Below, in pieces: positions 23,483 through 35,864 of a stretch of DNA of 54,400 nucleotides (the first letter of the stretch is position 1; each line of letters starts with the position of its first letter). Under the pieces are notes generated by a model that ran no database searches, was not told where the DNA came from, and saw only the letters and a list, made by a program, of their open reading frames with translations. The stretch lies in NCBI GenBank assembly GCA_025093985.1, contig JACAAK010000029.1, positions 1-54,400 of the forward strand, in the 5' to 3' direction. The translations under genes were made by a program, and so were the position numbers. This stretch comes from Calvatia gigantea. Lineage: Eukaryota > Basidiomycota > Agaricomycetes > Agaricales > Lycoperdaceae.

Positions 23483-24584
23483 AAAATCCTTTCCTTCTTC
23501 GTTGGTGACTTCTTCTACTCCTCGGACTTGGACCTTCTTGGGTGCGGTACAGGTTTTGGCTATGTGTTCCTTTTTACTGCAGTTGTAGCATATTAACCCC
23601 TTGGGCTTTTTGCAATCCTTGGCAATGTGACCAAAAATGCCGCAATTGTAGCACTTCGGCTCTCCTTTGTCATTGAAGATGTGACGCCTGCTTCCTATCT
23701 CCATGGGTTCACCCATTCCTCCATAGGTGGTACCGGTGTTCATTTTCCTGTCCCCTCAGTATTCGGATGCTTCATATCCTTGTCTGATGGACAATATGGC
23801 TTCCTTCCATTCCACATATGTGTCTGGCCTAGTGGAAGGTGGATAGCCTGTGATTGTGTGTATGATATCCTGTTGGGCATTCTTCCTAAGTAGGAATATG
23901 GCATGTTTGCTATCAGTCTTGGCTTTGCTTTTCAGTACTTCAAATTTGATTAGGTAGTCGGCAGTGTTTCAGTTTCCTTGTTTGAATTTTTCGATCTGCC
24001 ATTCTGCTTTACTGTTTGAGGCATCATCTGAGAAGGTCCTTCTAAATTCCTCAGAGAAGACCTTCCAGTCTACTAAATCCTCAGATTCCAGGATGGCTGG
24101 TGCTCTCATAGCTGCATATGCTCCTGCAGTTCCTCCTCATAGTCTGGCTAGGACTGCTATGGCTTTATTGTCTGCCGAGACTATCTTGTTGAATTTCATG
24201 AAGAGCATCATTGCTCTCCACCAGTCATCGAACTTGGTGTGGGTGCCATTGAAAAATCCTGGGTCTGGCACTAGGCCTTTCCCACTGGGCATTGTTGTGG
24301 GCATTACTGCATTGTCAGTCATGTTGGAGTCGGTTTCGGATTCTGTTTCATCCGAACTTGATTCGTCTGATTTCTCCTGATGGGCTACATATCTCTTCCT
24401 CTGTTAGGTCGAGTTTGTTTAGAAGTTCTGATAATACTTCTTCTTCTGCTGGGTTTACTCTGGGTTTGTTGTGTGTTTCTTCAGGTACTTCGGGGTTCCC
24501 TGTTTCTTCTTCATCTAATGTTTTGGATTTGTTGTCAGTGACTTCGAGATTTGGTTCTCTATATTCGTCTGGGTTCAAGCTCAT
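23465..24584 (-). pseudogene. gag: A2 gag
   Basis: ATG at 24584 (MSLNPDEYREP). A small insertion near 24390 shifts the frame in the acidic N-terminal part, and later stops interrupt the capsid. The C-terminal frame 23743-23465 is open with two CCHC knuckles, CYNCGIFGHIAKDC and CYNCSKKEHIAKTC. The stop TAG is at 23467-23465. Confidence 0.85.
23483..23489 (-). promoter_or_regulatory. A2 -1 frameshift heptamer G GAT TTT
   Basis: It is in the gag frame, 18 nt before the gag stop. The -1 frame is closed two codons later by TGA at a CGA position. Confidence 0.55.
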
Positions 24585-24651
24585 ATACTAGCTTCTGGGT
24601 TGCTCCTGTTCAGGCCTGTTTCAGCCTACTCCTTTGCAAGGTGAGGTGGGG

Positions 24652-24662
24652 ATGCTTAACCA
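24652..24662 (-). promoter_or_regulatory. A2 self-priming primer binding site
   Basis: On the minus strand it reads TGGTTAAGCAT, two bases after the 5' LTR. It pairs with the predicted RNA start ACGCTTAACCA (24755-24745), 10 of 11 Watson-Crick with one C:A at a CpG. A TATTTAA box is at 24789-24783, about 30 nt upstream of that start. Confidence 0.7.
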
Positions 24663-24664
24663 AA

Positions 24665-24969
24665 TGTTATGACCTTAGTCTGAGTAAACCTCAGGTTGCA
24701 ACTTAGGCTAAGACTTGAGGGCAAGTAAGGGGAGAGAAACTAGGTGGTTAAGCGTACCAAATACATGAATGTGTATGTATGCTTAAATACTACAAGAACA
24801 TCCAGTTGAATGGATGGGGAACTACATGAAATGTCCAATAGGGATGGCATTGTAGTCAGTTGGAGTCATACTCAGAGATTGCTCAGTAGGAAATAGCTGA
24901 AACAGGTACACAGGAGATAGGAATGTAAATGAATAAAGAACACAGCATGATTGGTGAAAGTTCACAACA
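24665..24969 (-). repeat. A2 5' LTR
   Basis: A 305 bp LTR ending at the ACAAC duplication. It is almost identical to the A2 3' LTR, so this copy is younger than A1 and A-II. Confidence 0.93.
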
Positions 24970-25056
24970 ACAACCCCAATATCAATTGACAGACAGGTGA
25001 AGTCAAAATGTCCTGCTGCCCATCCAAGTGTGAAGAGTGCAAAGTTGAGGCCAAAG

Positions 25057-25679
25057 TGTTAAGCACAGGTCATATGGGTGAGGCGACCGGAGTCTAGACG
25101 CCCGGGGATGATGCATGGATATGGACAAAGATGGACAAAGCAGGCGAACTCGGGAGGACTGTGGCTTTAACGTATGTGTTGCACCCTCCTGCTAATGAGT
25201 GGTCCTAACTTCAGAATAAGGGACGAGGACAGAGTCAGAGGTGGAGACAGAGACAGAGACAGAGGTAGAATAGAAGTAGCATGTCGCTAAGTAGATTTTA
25301 GACTGAGGATTACAGGTGAAGTAGTTACAGTTTATATATGTGAGGAAGTGTGGTTCTACAAAAGGAAACTACTATGACTTCAGGTGCAGGCCAGGTATGG
25401 CCACTAGATAAAAATACCAGGAATGCAACTAGCTAAAAGGAATAAGGTGAAACAGGAACAATATGAATGGTAAAAGGGATTGCAAGGGAAACGGAAGGAG
25501 GTATGACAACCGGAGAAATGTACAAGAAGGATAATCGGAAATTAACATCAGACATAATAGTAAGAATGGAGAGCGGGGGAGATGGGGGAGAGTGGGTAAG
25601 AGCAAATGGTAAATAAAATATAAAGTATAGTCCGGATAAGAGTGGGTGAAGTGGGTGAGTGCATATGCAGGTTGTGACA
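25057..25679 (-). mobile_element. solo LTR, family H (copy 2)
   Basis: The reverse-oriented sister of 19479-20100, 623 bp, flanked by the perfect duplication CAAAG (25052-25056 and 25680-25684). It interrupts family B pol between protease and RT. Confidence 0.93.
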
Positions 25680-28090
25680 CAAAGCTGAGGCCCATGCCTG
25701 CCACATCCAGACCCACTGCATCTGCACCTGCATCCTAGGCTCCTTCCCCACCTTGGTAGAAGAAGTGGAGGAAGAGAACGATTCACCCACTGGGCTATCC
25801 GCTCCAACAGACCTCTATGAGGATGATGACCATATCTTCACTATCAACTTCCTTCCCCATCCAGAAGAGATTCATGCAATGGGTACTACATCCCAATGGC
25901 TAGCTGAGGCCTTCCACTGCAACTCATAGTCATCCAACTCACCTGCTGGGTTTAGAGAAATTGTCCCCTCCTACCTCTATGACTTTGAAGCTGTGTTTGC
26001 CAAAGAGTCCTTTGACATGCTACCTGAGCATCAACTGTGGGATCATACGATTGAGCTCATCCTAGGTACCAACCTGAAGGGCTGCAAGGTATATCTGCTT
26101 TCACTTGCCAAGCAGTTACAGCTGGATGAGTTTATTTAGGAGAACCTCTCATCTAGCTGTATCTGTCCTTCCAAATTCCCCATGGCCTCATCTGTATTCT
26201 TTATCAAGAAGAAGGATGGATCCCTCCACCTTGTCTAGGACTACTACACCCTCAATGCTATTATAGTGAAAAACAAGTACCTTCTCCCACTTATATCCAA
26301 ACTCATTGCACAACTTCATGGGACTAAGTACTTCACTAAACTGGACGTTCGCTGGGGATTCAACAATGTGTGGATCAAGCCAGGTGATGAGTGGAAGGCT
26401 ACATTCTGGACAAATCGCAGGTTATTTGAGCTGCTTGTCATGTTCTTTGGCCTCACCAACAGTCCTGCCACCTTTCAAACCATGATGAACAATATCTTCT
26501 GCAAGCTCATTATGGAGGGCATTGTGGTGGTATACATGGATGATATCCTGATCTTCACTAAGACAATCAAAAAGCACTGAGAGGTCACCTGCCAGGTTTT
26601 GCAAATTCTTGAACAACACCAGCTTTTCTTTAAACCCAAAAAGTGTGAGTTCAAGAAGACCCACATCGAGTACCTCAGTCTCATCATATCAGAAAATAGT
26701 GTTGAGATGGATCTGGTCAAAGTTGCAGGAGTACGAGACTGGCCCGCTCCGGCTGATATAGGTGAAGTCCAGGCATTCCTTGGATTTGTCAACTTCTACC
26801 ACTGCTTCATCTGTGACTTCTCCCATATAGCCCATCCCCTCTTTGACCTCACTAAGGCAGACACCAAGTGGAAATGGGGCACTGCAGAAGAAGTGGCTTT
26901 TTAGGCACTCAAGGACACAGTTACCTCCTGCCCTGTTCTCTTTTTACCTGATGACTCTGTTTTCTTCTGTGTCAAAGCAGACAGCTCAGACTTTGCTATG
27001 GGTGCGGTTCTCTCACAGAAAGTAGTGGACTCAGACCAATGGCACCCAGTGGCATTCTACTTGAAATCCCTCTCAGTGGTCAAATGGAATTATGAGATCT
27101 ATGACAAGGAAATGCTGGCGATTATCCATGCACTAGAGGAGTGGAGATACTTCCTTGAAGGCACACATTACCAAACTGAGATCTGGATGGACCACAAAAA
27201 TCTAGAATACTTTATGTCTGCCAAGAAACTCAACCATTGCCAAGCCTGCTAGTCTCTCATACTCTTCCACTTCGATTTCTGCTTGCACCACCATTCCAGC
27301 CAAACTATAGGCAAACCTGATGCACTGTTCCACAGAGCTGACCATGGTACAGGAGCCTACAACAACAAGAATATCACCCTCCTTCCTGATGGCCTCTTTG
27401 CCATCCACATACTCGAAGGAATCTTGATGGAAGGAGAGGAGCAGCTCCTGTTGAAGGACATCTGTACCAGAAACCACATGGGTGAACAAGAGAAGGCAGT
27501 TGCTAAAGCCACATGGGAACTTAAGCAGTCATTGACCAAGATTGTAAGGAGTACAGAATGGGCAGAGCAGGATGGTCTACTCCTGTTCTGAGGGAAGATC
27601 TACATCCCAATGGGTTCTGATCTTAGGTGGAGGATAGTGGCTCTCCACCATGACATGAAGATTGCAGGACATGCTGGGTGATGGAAAACACTAGAACTCA
27701 TCTCCTGTAACTACTGGTAGCCCTAGATGGCTTGATATATTGGTCAGTATGTCTTTACCTATGACCTCTGCATGTGCACCAAGCTTATCTACCACCCCCC
27801 ACAAGGAGAACTCCATCTGCTCCCCATCCCTAAGCCCACTGGGACACACTCAGTGTAGATTTTGTGGTTGAACTCCCAGAATCTGCAGAATATAACACCA
27901 TCATGATAGTAGTGGACTCTGTCTCTAAATGAGCCCACTTCATCCCTACCCACACCACTGTCTCAGCCGAAGGTGCAGTGTGGCTCTTCCTCCACAATGT
28001 CTGGAAACTCCACAGACTCCCCAATGCAGTCATTTTGGACCATGGACCACAGTTTGTTGCTACATTCATGAAAGAGCTTTACCAACTCTT
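25680..28090 (+). pseudogene. pol: family B pol: RT, RNase H and integrase (truncated)
   Basis: The acidic inter-domain linker is at 25740-25860. The RT follows with FAKESFDMLPEH, KLDVRWGFNNVWIKPGDEWKA and YMDDILIF (near 26535). RNase H has VKADSSDFAMGAVLSQ and IYDKEMLAIIHALEEW. The integrase zinc region is at about 27640-27790 and the core DHGPQFVATFMKELY ends at the A3 LTR (28091), so the catalytic Glu and chromodomain are missing here. Stops are scattered but RT is open from 26266 to 26580. This is a different gypsy lineage from A. Confidence 0.88.
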
Positions 28091-28395
28091 TGTTGTGAAT
28101 TTTCGTCTATTCATGTTTGCTCCATGCCTATCTTCATTCTGATATATCTGATATCCATTTCATCTATTCCAGTAGCAGCGATCTCCAAGTATTGACTCAT
28201 AGAACTACTATGCCATTATTGTCAGACGTTTCATGTAGTTACCTCCATCCGTTCAACCAGATGTCTACTGTATTTAAGCATACATACATACTCCTGTATT
28301 TAGTATGCTTAATCACCTGGTTCTCCCTCCCTTATTCGCCCTCAAGTCTTAGCCTAAGTTGCAACCTGAGGTTTACTCAGACTAAGGTCATAACA
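28091..28395 (+). repeat. A3 5' LTR
   Basis: A 305 bp LTR, TGTTGTGAATTTTC to GGTCATAACA. TATTTAA is at 28271-28277 and the predicted RNA start at 28305-28315. Confidence 0.92.
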
Positions 28396-28397
28396 TT

Positions 28398-28408
28398 TGG
28401 TTAAGCAT
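28398..28408 (+). promoter_or_regulatory. A3 self-priming primer binding site
   Basis: TGGTTAAGCAT pairs at 10 of 11 positions with ATGCTTAATCA at 28305-28315. The one defect is a C to T change in the LTR. Confidence 0.68.
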
Positions 28409-28474
28409 TCCCACCTCACCTTGCAAGGAGTAGGCTGAAACAGGCCTGAACAAAGACAGCCCAGGAGCTAGTAT

Positions 28475-29602
28475 ATGAGCTCAAACCCAGACGGATATAA
28501 AGAGCCAAATCTCGAAGTCACTGATGATAAATCTGAAACATCAGACAAAGAAGAAACAGGGAATGCTGAAGTACCTGAAGAGCCAACTAGAGAGATACAT
28601 GACAAACTTGGAGCAAACCCAGCAGAAGAAGAAGTACTATCAGAACTTCTAAATGAACTCGACCTAGCAGAGGAAGAGCTAATCCATCAGGAGAAATCAG
28701 ACAAATCAAGCTCAGATGAAACAGAATCAGAAACTGACTCTAATATGACTGACAATGCAGTAGTACCTGCAACAGCACCCAGTGGGAAAGGCTTAGTGCT
28801 AGACCTGGGGTTTTTCGACAGTACCTGCACCAAATTTGATGATTGGTGGAGAGCTATGACACTCTTTATGAAATTTAACAAAATTGCCTTGGCCAACAAC
28901 CGAGCTATAGCAGTCCTAGCCAGACTGCGAGGAGGAACTGCAGGAGCATACGCAGCCATAAAAGCACTGACCATCCTAGAATCCAAAGACTCAGTAGACT
29001 GGAAGGTGTTCTCCGAGGACTTTAGAAGGACCTTCTCAGATGATGCCTCAAACAGTAAAGCAGAATGGCAGATTGAAAAATTCAAACAAGGAAATCAAAA
29101 CACCACCAACTATCTAATCAAATTCGAAGTCTTGAAAAGCAAAGCCAAGACTGATAGCAAGCATGCTATGTTCCTACTTAGGAAAAACACCTGGCAGGAT
29201 ATCATACACATGATCACCAGCTATCCACCTTCAGCCAGACCAGACACATATGCAGAATGGAAAGAAGCCATACTCTCCATCAGACAAGGATATGAAGCAT
29301 CCAAGTACCAAGGAGATAGGAAAACAAATACTGGCACTACCTACAGAGGAATAGGTGAACCCATGGAGATAGGAAGCAGACACCATGTCTTCAACGACAA
29401 AGAAGAGCCAAAATGTTACAACTGTGGCATCTTCGGACACATCGCCAAAGATTGCAAAAAACCCAAGGGGTTAATATGCTACAACTGTGGCAAGAAGGAA
29501 CATATAGCCAAAACTTGCACTATGCCCAAAAAGATCCAAGTTCGGGGGATAGAAGAAACCACCAAAGAAGAAAGAAAGGATTTTTCTGAGGACTCTGAGT
29601 AG
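28475..29602 (+). CDS. gag: A3 Gag, full length (375 aa)
   Basis: An uninterrupted Gag starting MSSNPDGYKEPNLEV. It has the same acidic N-terminus, a capsid-like domain (GFFDSTCTKFDDWWRAM; GNQNTTNYL) and two CCHC knuckles (CYNCGIFGHIAKDC, CYNCGKKEHIAKTC). It is ten residues shorter in the linker than the A1 type. It would coat element RNA if expressed, but the pol of the same copy is dead. Confidence 0.9.
   Translation: MSSNPDGYKEPNLEVTDDKSETSDKEETGNAEVPEEPTREIHDKLGANPAEEEVLSELLNELDLAEEELIHQEKSDKSSSDETESETDSNMTDNAVVPATAPSGKGLVLDLGFFDSTCTKFDDWWRAMTLFMKFNKIALANNRAIAVLARLRGGTAGAYAAIKALTILESKDSVDWKVFSEDFRRTFSDDASNSKAEWQIEKFKQGNQNTTNYLIKFEVLKSKAKTDSKHAMFLLRKNTWQDIIHMITSYPPSARPDTYAEWKEAILSIRQGYEASKYQGDRKTNTGTTYRGIGEPMEIGSRHHVFNDKEEPKCYNCGIFGHIAKDCKKPKGLICYNCGKKEHIAKTCTMPKKIQVRGIEETTKEERKDFSEDSE
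29578..29584 (+). promoter_or_regulatory. A3 -1 frameshift heptamer G GAT TTT
   Basis: It is in frame with gag, 18 nt before the TAG at 29600-29602. The -1 frame has TGA at two positions where a CGA is expected from sister copies. Confidence 0.55.
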
Positions 29603-32600
29603 GCACTACCTCGAGAGTCAAAAAACTTGTATCTAGGATATCAGACAAATTCTACACAATTCCTCAGAGAAGAAAGTGTGAACTAAACCTGAAAGGGAAA
29701 ATACAAACTACGAAAAAGGAGATTACAGTCAACACAATTGTAGACTCGGGATGCATGACCAGCAGCATCAGCAAGAAACTAGTAGATGAAGAAGGACTCC
29801 CCATCTAAGCACTAGAACAGCAAATTTTGGTATTAAACGTGGATGGAACACCAAACTAAGGGGGAAAAGTGACAGAAACAGCCATGATTAACATAGACAT
29901 CCAAGGACACAAAGAACAAATTGAGGCATCTGTTGTACAACTATAGGACAGGGCAGAGATCTTTCTAGGACATGACTGGCTAGTCAAGCACAACCCAGAA
30001 GTGGATTGGGAAAATGGACAAATCAAATTCACCTGATGCCCACCAGGATGTCAATTCCCCCATCAAAATATACCTATTACAGGAAAAATATGAAGCATGG
30101 CCACCACAGAAGATCTATGGGAAGAAGAAGACAAGCCAGACCTGACCAAACTGGAAGACCTACCAGACTACATACAATTGTTCACACACCTATTCAACAA
30201 GACAATGTTCAACAAGCTCCCAGAACAAACCGAATGGGACCATGAGATAATCCTAACAGAGGATGCCCCAAAAGAAATAAGTGCAGGGACATATAACATG
30301 ACAGTCAAGAAACAGGACAAGCTTAAGGCATTCATCAAAGAAAACCTAGAATCAGGATGAATACGACCATCGAAATCCCCATACACAGTGCCAACATTCT
30401 TTATTCCAAAGAAAGATGGATCTAAGAGACTAATTCAAGACTACAGATGATTGAACAATATGGTGGTCAAAGACAAAACACCATTACCAAGAATCAGTGA
30501 GGTAATTGACAAACTTGGAAAAGCAAGATATTTCAATAAACTCAACATCATCTGGGAATACAACAATGTCAGGATCAAAGAAGGAGATGAATGGAAGGCA
30601 GCCTTCCTTACCAATGAAGGACTTTTCGAACCAATGGTCATGTATTTTGGCCTAAGTAACTCGCCAGGAACTTTCTCCAGAATGATGACAAGCATCTTCC
30701 GAGACCTACTGCAAAATGGAGATATCATAAACTATATGGACAACTTTGCCATCCCAGGTGACAACAAAGAACAGCTGAAGGAACGAACAGTACAGTTCCT
30801 CAAACAAGCTACCAAATATAACCTATGCTTCAAGCAGACTAAATGCATCTTTGATACAGAAGAGATTCCAATGCTAGGAGTTAAAGTGGGGCATGGATGG
30901 ATCGAGATGGAAGAAGAAAAAGTGAAATCGGTACAGGAATGGCCTGAGCCAAAAAATACCAAAGGAGTAGAAAGATTCCTGGGTTTTGCCAACTATTACT
31001 GACACTTCATCAAGGACTTCAGCAAAATTGCAGGACCACTGAACAAGCTCAAAGGGGTAGCTGCATGGGAATGGACCCAAGAACATCAGACTGCCTTTGA
31101 CCAACTCAAGAAATGTATCACTGAAGAACCCGTCCTGACACTACCACAAAGACAAGGTCAATTCAGGGTAGAAGTCAACACGTCAGATTATCCACTAGGA
31201 GGCATACTGTCACAACAGCAAGAAGACAAATGGCACCCCATCGCTTTCACTTCACGAACACTATCACCAGCTGAACAAAACTACAAAATATACAACAAAG
31301 AATTACTAGCCATCGTTCACACCTTGAAAGAATGGAGACATTACTTCCTTGACACCAAAGAAAAGTTCAAAATCTGGACTGATCATGAAAATCTGAAATA
31401 CTATCATGAACCACAGAAGCTGAATGGATGACAAGCATGATGGTACCTACAACTACAAGACTATGATTTCATACTACAACATATACCTGGAAAAATGAAC
31501 ACAAAAGCTGACCTACTATCCCAAATCCATCAAATACTGGAAGGACAAGAGGATAAATTAGTCACCATGATCCAGGAAAGCTGGCTATAGGCCAAAAGCA
31601 TGGACAACACGATACTCCTATGAGCAGAACTGTTCATTAAGCCAAACTTCCTAGAAAAGATTCGAAGCTGAATCCAATGAGAGACAATGGTCCTGACCGA
31701 ACTGAAAAAACAAGAGTCCCAACTCATTGAACACAATAAAGTAGTCTATAGACAAAACAGCGCATATATTCCACCCAACCAAAGGTTACGAGAAGAAATC
31801 TTAACACAATATCACAATATCCCAGACATAGGACACCCAGGCCAGCACAGAATGATGGAACTAATCAGCCATGATTACTGGTAGCCAATAATGTGAAAAG
31901 ACATGAAAAGATACATCCGAGGATGCCAAGCCTGCCAGAGGAACAAAACAAGGACAACACTACTCAAATTGCCACTACATCCCCTCCCAGTCCTAAATAG
32001 ACCTTGGGAAGAAATTAGTATTGATATGATTGGACCACTACCAGAGTCCGAAGGAAAAGATGCAATACTGGTCATTGTAGATCACTTCACAAAAATGATA
32101 TGGCTCACAGTGACTACTATGGACGTTTTATCCAAAGGCATTGCAAAGATATATTGAGACGAGATATGGAAGCTACATGGACTACTGAGGAAAGTACTCA
32201 GCGACTGAGGACCTCAGTTCGCATCAGAATTCACCAAAGAACTATTCAAAGGACTCAGTATAGAATGAAACCTATCTACAGCATACCACCCACAAACGGA
32301 CAGACAAACAGAATGCATCAACAGAGAAGTAGAAATGTACATCCACTTATACTGCAATTACAACCAGGACGACTGGGCAGAATGGCTTCCCATCACAGAA
32401 TTTCAGTATAACAACAAACAACATGAAGGAACACAGGCGATGCTGTTCTTCTTAAACTACAGAAGAAACCCATGGAAAGGAAAAAACGAACTAACAACAA
32501 ACAACCCAGTGGCCACAGACTTCCTAAAAGAACTTCAGACTGCCCGAGACAATACCTCATCAGCACTACATGCATACCAAGAAAAGATGAAACAGCAATA

Positions 32601-33123
32601 TGACCACAACAAGACCCACACCAGAATGTACCAAATAGGTGATGTGGTGTGGCTGGAGAACACAAACATCCATACCAATCAAACATCAAAGAAGCTAGGC
32701 CAAAAACAGTATGGGCCTTTCCTCATCAAGGAAAAGATAGGAGAAGTGGCATATTGGCTAGTGCTACCAGACAGATGGGCCATCCATAATGTATTCAACA
32801 AACAACTCCTGATGCTAGCACATCAGGCCGAATTCTCAAGTCAAAAACAGCCACCAGCGCCTGCCCCAGTGATCATCAACAATGAAGAGGAGTATGAAGT
32901 GGAGGAGATCCGTGGACGAAGGAAACAGGGAAGGGGATATCAATTCCTAGTCCATTGGAAGGGATATAGCAATGAAGAAGATACGTGGACAGTGGATGCC
33001 AATTTGGAAAATGTGAAAGATGCCATATGAGACTACCTAAAAAGGCATCCAGAGGATACCCATAAAAGAGGGGGCAGAAAACACAAAAAAGCATCAAACA
33101 AACAATCTGGACTAAAGAACTAA
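29585..33123 (+). pseudogene. pol: A3 pol polyprotein
   Basis: Protease has VDSGCMTSS near 29740. RT (30451-31002) has its catalytic box changed from YMDD to YMDN at about 30735, a G to A change that removes a catalytic Asp. RNase H is near 31165. The integrase HHCC site is at about 31815-31950 and the core at 31990-32330. From 32335 an open stretch covers the integrase C-terminus and chromodomain (YQFLVHWKGYSNEEDTW). TGA and TAG stops are scattered. TAA at 33121-33123 ends the frame 6 nt before ORF3. Confidence 0.9.
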
Positions 33124-33129
33124 ACAAAC

Positions 33130-34119
33130 ATGCCTGCCTCCTAACCCAGCCATATCACTATCGACTCCCTTGTACACCCCACCCCTACCAGAATTTCATC
33201 CCTACCATTCCCAGAACCAGGCAACAGCAGAGCACCAGCTCCCCAAGGAACCTGCTTCAACCTCACCAAAACACCATCCCCAGCACAAGGCCTCCTCAAA
33301 GCCCTACTTAAGGACATCAACAAGGCGACCAACAGCGAAATAGAAAACATCACCATCCAGAACAAATGACTAGTGGTGAACTGACACATTACTCTCACCA
33401 CTGCCTATATCACCTTTGCTGACATGTACATGGAATTCACCAATGCATCCTCCTCCACCAACCAACACATTTCCACCATCTTCCGAGCATTAGACCAATC
33501 CACCTTCACCCCTAGTAAACAAGATTGTGTCCAGGGACTCCAAAGCTGAATTGACCTGGGTCTTGAGGTTTTCAACCACCTCAACATCACCAACATATTC
33601 CTCGAGCTCGCTGACATAGCCATGAAGTTACTCAGGAGAGACAAGTCAAATAAGGACCCCGACATCAACACCTTAGTCAACAGAATTCATATCACCCTCT
33701 CTGAATTACACAACACAGTCAATGCCACACCACCACCCCGCACCAGTACCCCTATGGACAAAGAAACCACCATTTCCATGAAAGAGGAGGTCAATGCCCT
33801 CCGTTGCTTCATAAAAACCATCATACTGCCACAGCTCGTATCAGTTTTTCTCCCACCTGCAAGATTCTGCACTGTACTGCCAGGACAAGAAAAGGACCAA
33901 CTTTATTGGAACTTGATAGTCAAGAACTACTGGGACAGCTCTACTACCACTGACTTCCCATTCAACAGTGTTCCAGTCCCTATCTGACAAGATGGACAAA
34001 GCCACTCACCTGTCTTCTTAGTGCAATCCAATGATGGAAAATTCCTCATCACCACCACCAAGAAAGCACTCGCAGCTGCCATGGTAAATGGAGACTTTGA
34101 TGAGCTTCCTGGGGCATGA
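33130..34119 (+). pseudogene. A3 ORF3, unknown protein (329 codons)
   Basis: The same 329-codon frame as in A2 and A4, with several stops (MPAS*, two near 33370-33385, one near 33548 and one near 33987). It is open from 33622 to 33987 across TPMDKETTISMKEEVN, FLPPARFCTVLPGQEKD and IVKNYWDS. It ends ELPGA* before the polypurine tract at 34130-34136. Confidence 0.72.
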
Positions 34120-34137
34120 AGCCTAATCAGGGGGTAT

Positions 34138-34318
34138 TGTTGTGAACTTTCATCTATTCATGTTCACTCTGTGCCTATCTTCATTCTGATATATCCGATA
34201 TCCGTTTTGTCTATTCCAGTAGCAGCGATCTCCAAGTATTGACTCATAGAACTACTATGCCATTATTGTCAGATGTTTCATGTAGTTACCTCCATCCATT
34301 CAACCAGATGTCTACTGT
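34138..34318 (+). repeat. A3 3' LTR, left part
   Basis: The first 181 bp of the LTR, ending in CTGT (34315-34318), the left target duplication of element C2. Confidence 0.9.
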
Positions 34319-35207
34319 TAATGAGGCAGAAATAGAATACTAAATGTGATATGGATGTATAGCTTAGATTAAGCTGACAGAATAGATTTTTAAAGGTTTC
34401 TGCACAAGGCAAGTTTATGGGGAGGCAATCTGACAATATGAGGGACAATTCCACAAAATAACATGAAACAATGACACATAGAGAACACCAGAATAACTAG
34501 CTATCTTCGCTAAGAAGAGTAAAGCCAAGTTACACTGTAAAAAGTGCAACTCATGTCCCTTATCTAAGAAGTTAACAAGACACAGAACCTCAGGTACTCC
34601 CTAAGATTCACCCTTATCAAGTCAACAACCAGAAGTGCACTATCCTACACTTGTGATACTCCAAGTACCAGGGTATAGTAATGCAATACACTCTTAATCT
34701 AAGCTCACTTTGCAAGTAAGCCGAGGTCTTCTTCTTAGATTACAAAGGTCTCAACCTTAGCTCAAGTCACTTAGTCCAGTTAATCTCAAAAGAACTTATT
34801 ACTTTGCTTCACTCAGACACAATAGATCACTTTTCACTGTGCTCTGAAGGCTGGGCAATGGCTAGTAGGTTCCTTGCCACGTCCAACACCTCAGAGGGGG
34901 TTTATATATTATTTGGGTGCTCATTATGACAAGACAATGATTACACAACTAGGAACATATTATCAAGCAAGGTACAAACTGGTAGATTAGATCACACACC
35001 AAGAGAGCTGCAACCTGTTAGATTAGTGAAACATTGGAAATACAGAAGGATTCTGGGTATCCATTTGTTCCGGGCTGTGTTTTAGCCCATTCTCTGGGTC
35101 TGCATTCTTCTCTAAATATGTAGAACATCTAAGATTTTGGACGTTGCATGAACTGTTCTCCTACATGTCCCCATGGATTGTACATAAATGCATCCATACA
35201 TGTCATT

Positions 35208-35832
35208 TGTTATGTGCATTACCTTACTTCGCAACCGGGCCCGGATCGTCTCCACTCAGGGAGAGGTTCAACGCTATAGCCCAGGAGTATTTGACAAGTC
35301 TCAATGACTTCTGTGCAGGCTTCGGATCGCTCCCTCGAGTAGAAGCTCGCGCTTGCCTGAGAAGTCCGAGTTAAGTGTCACTGCAGTCCCCAAGGTTGTT
35401 AGCCTTGTAGCAGACGAGCGAAGATAAGGAAGCTTGTTACTAGAATAACCTAAAGTAATACAAAGTACTACTTAAGGTTTATATACTAGCTACAAATAAG
35501 AGGTGAGAGATTACGTAGTAAGTAGATATGAGTCAATGAGAACTACTACGGGTTAATTGGTAATCTAAGGAATCATGGGGATAGGTGAAATGAATAGAAG
35601 AACGAGTACGAGTCATAAAAAGACGGAGTCAGGTAAAGAGAAGTACAATGGTGGAAAAGATGAAGGTGAAACAGGAACATGACTCAGAATGAATCATAAG
35701 AAGCGAAGGTAGAAGTACATGTGATAAATAAATAAAGAACGGACCGGGGTATACAGGAAGAAGAATGGAAAGTCTGTACAGAAGGTTAATACATTAATGC
35801 GGAGAGTCCGGGGGTGTGGTAAGTTCGTAACA
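35208..35832 (-). repeat. family D 3' LTR
   Basis: A 625 bp LTR, on the minus strand TGTTACGAACTTACC to CGCACATAACA-like ends (here TGCACATAACA). It is nearly identical to, and inverted relative to, 38186-38810. TATATAAACC lies inside near 35475-35485. The preceding internal sequence on the minus strand is a purine-rich AGAGACGGGCTAA. Confidence 0.9.
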
Positions 35833-35864
35833 TTAGCCCGTCTCTAGGTAAATTACTCCGAAAT

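Larger units (their letters stand above)
17998..24969 (-). mobile_element. Ty3/gypsy family A element, copy A2 (full length)
   Basis: A complete 6.97 kb copy in reverse orientation with two 305 bp LTRs and the perfect target duplication ACAAC (17993-17997 and 24970-24974). It contains gag, pol, ORF3, PBS and polypurine tract, and hosts a solo LTR of family H. Without that guest the size is ~6.35 kb, matching A4. The insertion site is the end of the family B protease. Confidence 0.95.
28091..34318 (+). mobile_element. Ty3/gypsy family A element, copy A3
   Basis: 5' LTR, PBS, intact gag, degraded pol and ORF3 are followed by a 3' LTR split by element C2: 181 bp here and the last 128 bp at 42892-43019. 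The two LTR pieces overlap by the 4 bp duplication and total 305 bp, the normal length. The left flank is CTCTT, but the right flank after 43019 is TATCC in a copia element, so the right side is not the original insertion partner. Confidence 0.92.

Noticed and set aside
34330..35200. A second independent element after the A3 LTR
   Set aside because: The sequence aligns to element C from its first base, and the LTR pieces on either side sum to 305 bp, so it is the left part of C2.
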